6,717 nt of DNA from Gammaproteobacteria bacterium (lineage in GTDB: Bacteria > Pseudomonadota > Gammaproteobacteria > UBA9214): assembly GCA_020027635.1 (NCBI GenBank), contig JAHKKL010000231.1, forward strand, positions 1-6,717. The letters are read 5' to 3'. The notes beneath the pieces are model-generated. The model made no database searches. It was not told the origin of the DNA and was given only the letters and a program-made list of their open reading frames with translations. Positions within the stretch are counted from its first letter, which is position 1. Each line of letters opens with the position of its first letter. A program made the position numbers and the translations under genes. Below are positions 5,846 to 6,717 of the stretch, in pieces.

Positions 5846-5941
5846 TGTAGGAAAGCAGGCGACTGCCTGAGGTATTCTCCGGCCGGAATGAAAGGATTGA
5901 ACAGGCATGAATCGGCTGATCCCTAACCGGAGGAGAGCCCC
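5846..5941 (+). other. Short intergenic region with a strong ribosome-binding site and a possible 12-codon leader ORF
   Basis: GGAGGAGAG at 5929-5937 lies 4 nt before the phosphodiesterase ATG and fixes its start. Within the gap, ATG 5907 opens a 12-codon frame (MNRLIPNRRRAP) ending at TGA 5943-5945, overlapping the downstream ATG as ATGA; AAAGGA at 5891-5896 is a possible but distant ribosome site. A small inverted repeat CAGGC/GCCTG (5856-5860 and 5865-5869) lacks a T-tract and is not a convincing terminator, so read-through from the radical SAM gene is possible. Confidence 0.45.
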
Positions 5942-6691
5942 ATGAAGACCATCCTGATTGGCCATCGGGGCGAACCGAAAACCTTTCCGGAGAATTCGCT
6001 GGCCGGTTTCGAGGCGGTGCTGCGCGCAGGCGCCGCGTGTATCGAGACCGACGTGCAGATTACCGCCGACGGCGTGCCGGTGCTCTGCCATGACCCCGAT
6101 GTGCTGAAGGTGACCGGCCACGACTACGTGGTGATGCAGACCGATTACGCGACCCTCGGCAATCTTCCGGCCGGTTACCCGGGGCGTTTCGGCACACAGT
6201 TTGCCGATGCGCGCCTTGCCCGCCTCGGTGAACTGGCCGCGTTGTTGAAACGATGGCCCCAGGCCCGCGCGTTTGTCGAAGTCAAACCGGAGAGCATCGA
6301 GGCGTTCGGCACCGCCCACGTGATGGGCATCATCCTGGCGGAACTGCGCGAGGTGCTGGCGCAATGCATCATCATTTCGTTTCAACGGGATCCGCTGCTC
6401 CATACCCGTCGCGCGAGCGGCCTGCCCATCGGCTGGGTCCTGCCGGAATGGTCGGATGATACCCGGGCGGCGGCCGCCGAGCTGCGGCCGGAGTACCTGA
6501 TCTGCTACCGCAAACGCCTGCCGGCGGCGCCGCAACCCTTGTGGTCCGGGCCCTGGCAGTGGATCGCGTACACGGTCAATACGGCGGAGGCGGCGCTGGC
6601 GCTGCGCGCACGCGGCATCGCCCTGCTTGAGAGCGATGTCATCCGCCAGCTGCTTGCTGACCCGAGACTGGCCGGGGCAGGGCGTGACTGA
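5942..6691 (+). CDS. Glycerophosphodiester phosphodiesterase (GDPD family, cytoplasmic type)
   Basis: Hydrolyses glycerophosphodiesters to sn-glycerol 3-phosphate and an alcohol, recycling phospholipid head groups, by family knowledge. The 249-aa TIM-barrel protein has no signal peptide and matches the size of cytoplasmic UgpQ (247 aa). Catalytic signatures are present: HRG at residues 8-10 (general acid/base His8, Arg9), PENS (16-19), the metal ligands in IETDVQ (Glu35, Asp37), HD at 50-51 (second catalytic His50), and FVEVK at 111-115 (Glu113, Lys115). The late strand IAYTVNT and terminal LLESDVI fit the barrel end. The start is certain because of the GGAGGAGAG ribosome site. The next gene overlaps its stop by 8 nt, showing an operon. 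The specific substrate cannot be assigned, and ugpQ is not claimed since no ugp transporter genes are here. Confidence 0.92.
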   Translation: MKTILIGHRGEPKTFPENSLAGFEAVLRAGAACIETDVQITADGVPVLCHDPDVLKVTGHDYVVMQTDYATLGNLPAGYPGRFGTQFADARLARLGELAALLKRWPQARAFVEVKPESIEAFGTAHVMGIILAELREVLAQCIIISFQRDPLLHTRRASGLPIGWVLPEWSDDTRAAAAELRPEYLICYRKRLPAAPQPLWSGPWQWIAYTVNTAEAALALRARGIALLESDVIRQLLADPRLAGAGRD

Positions 6692-6717
6692 CCATTTCGA
6701 CGTCGTCATCATAGGTG
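6684..6717 (+). CDS. Probable FAD/NAD(P)-binding oxidoreductase (partial, first 11 codons)
   Basis: A GTG at 6684 opens a frame reading MTDHFDVVIIG before the window ends. Acidic/aromatic residues followed by DVVIIG are the usual first beta-strand of an FAD- or NAD(P)-binding Rossmann fold (normally continuing GxGxxG), as at the N-terminus of many flavoprotein oxidoreductases. It overlaps the phosphodiesterase stop by 8 nt in another frame, so it is probably translationally coupled in the same operon. Only the strand and the first glycine are visible; the subfamily cannot be named and the GTG start is inferred. Confidence 0.6.
   Translation, partial: MTDHFDVVIIG

Noticed and set aside
5447..6712. 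A 421-codon open frame on the minus strand opposite the radical SAM and phosphodiesterase genes
   Set aside because: It spans two well-identified genes and their gap, has no recognisable motif, and is rich in R, G, Q and H as expected from an antisense frame in GC-rich DNA.

Overview
The window looks like chromosomal DNA from a moderately GC-rich gammaproteobacterium. Fpr, YadG, YadH and ribonuclease D all read as close relatives of the Escherichia coli proteins, and the one extragenic repeat resembles the REP/REPIN elements of Pseudomonas. The genus cannot be fixed from this sequence. All identifications rest on remembered family motifs and protein sequences; no search was run.

Layout. At the left edge, on the minus strand, lies fpr (ferredoxin/flavodoxin-NADP+ reductase), missing its C-terminus beyond the window. 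A divergent intergenic region (688-907) with a palindrome and a direct repeat separates it from a plus-strand operon: a 63-codon two-helix membrane protein, the ABC ATPase yadG and the ABC-2 permease yadH, with gaps of only 4 and 3 nt. The permease should end after about 256-258 codons. Instead it runs into a 122-bp nested palindrome (2803-2924) made of an outer 15-bp inverted repeat around a REPIN (two inverted 23-nt REP sequences). No in-frame stop occurs until 3278, which is 295 nt inside the convergent rnd gene. Removing exactly those 122 bp would bring a TAG into frame and give a 258-aa permease, so an insertion has probably displaced the stop codon.

rnd (minus strand, 2984-4144) is a complete ribonuclease D. 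A 312-bp divergent region follows, ending in a consensus TATAAT only 5 nt before the next ATG and with no Shine-Dalgarno sequence, which suggests a leaderless mRNA. The gene it serves encodes a radical SAM protein with a B12-binding-like N-terminal domain and the C-terminal motif WYCCAEP. I recognise this as the cysteine form of the CUAEP/CCAEP-tail radical SAM (seleno)protein family, whose function is unknown to me.

Downstream are a cytoplasmic-type glycerophosphodiester phosphodiesterase and, overlapping its end by 8 nt, the first codons of a probable FAD-dependent oxidoreductase cut by the right edge. The first genes are household functions (redox, export, RNA processing). The radical SAM, phosphodiesterase and flavoprotein set is the least characterised part. 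The strongest structural anomaly is the palindromic insertion at the end of yadH.
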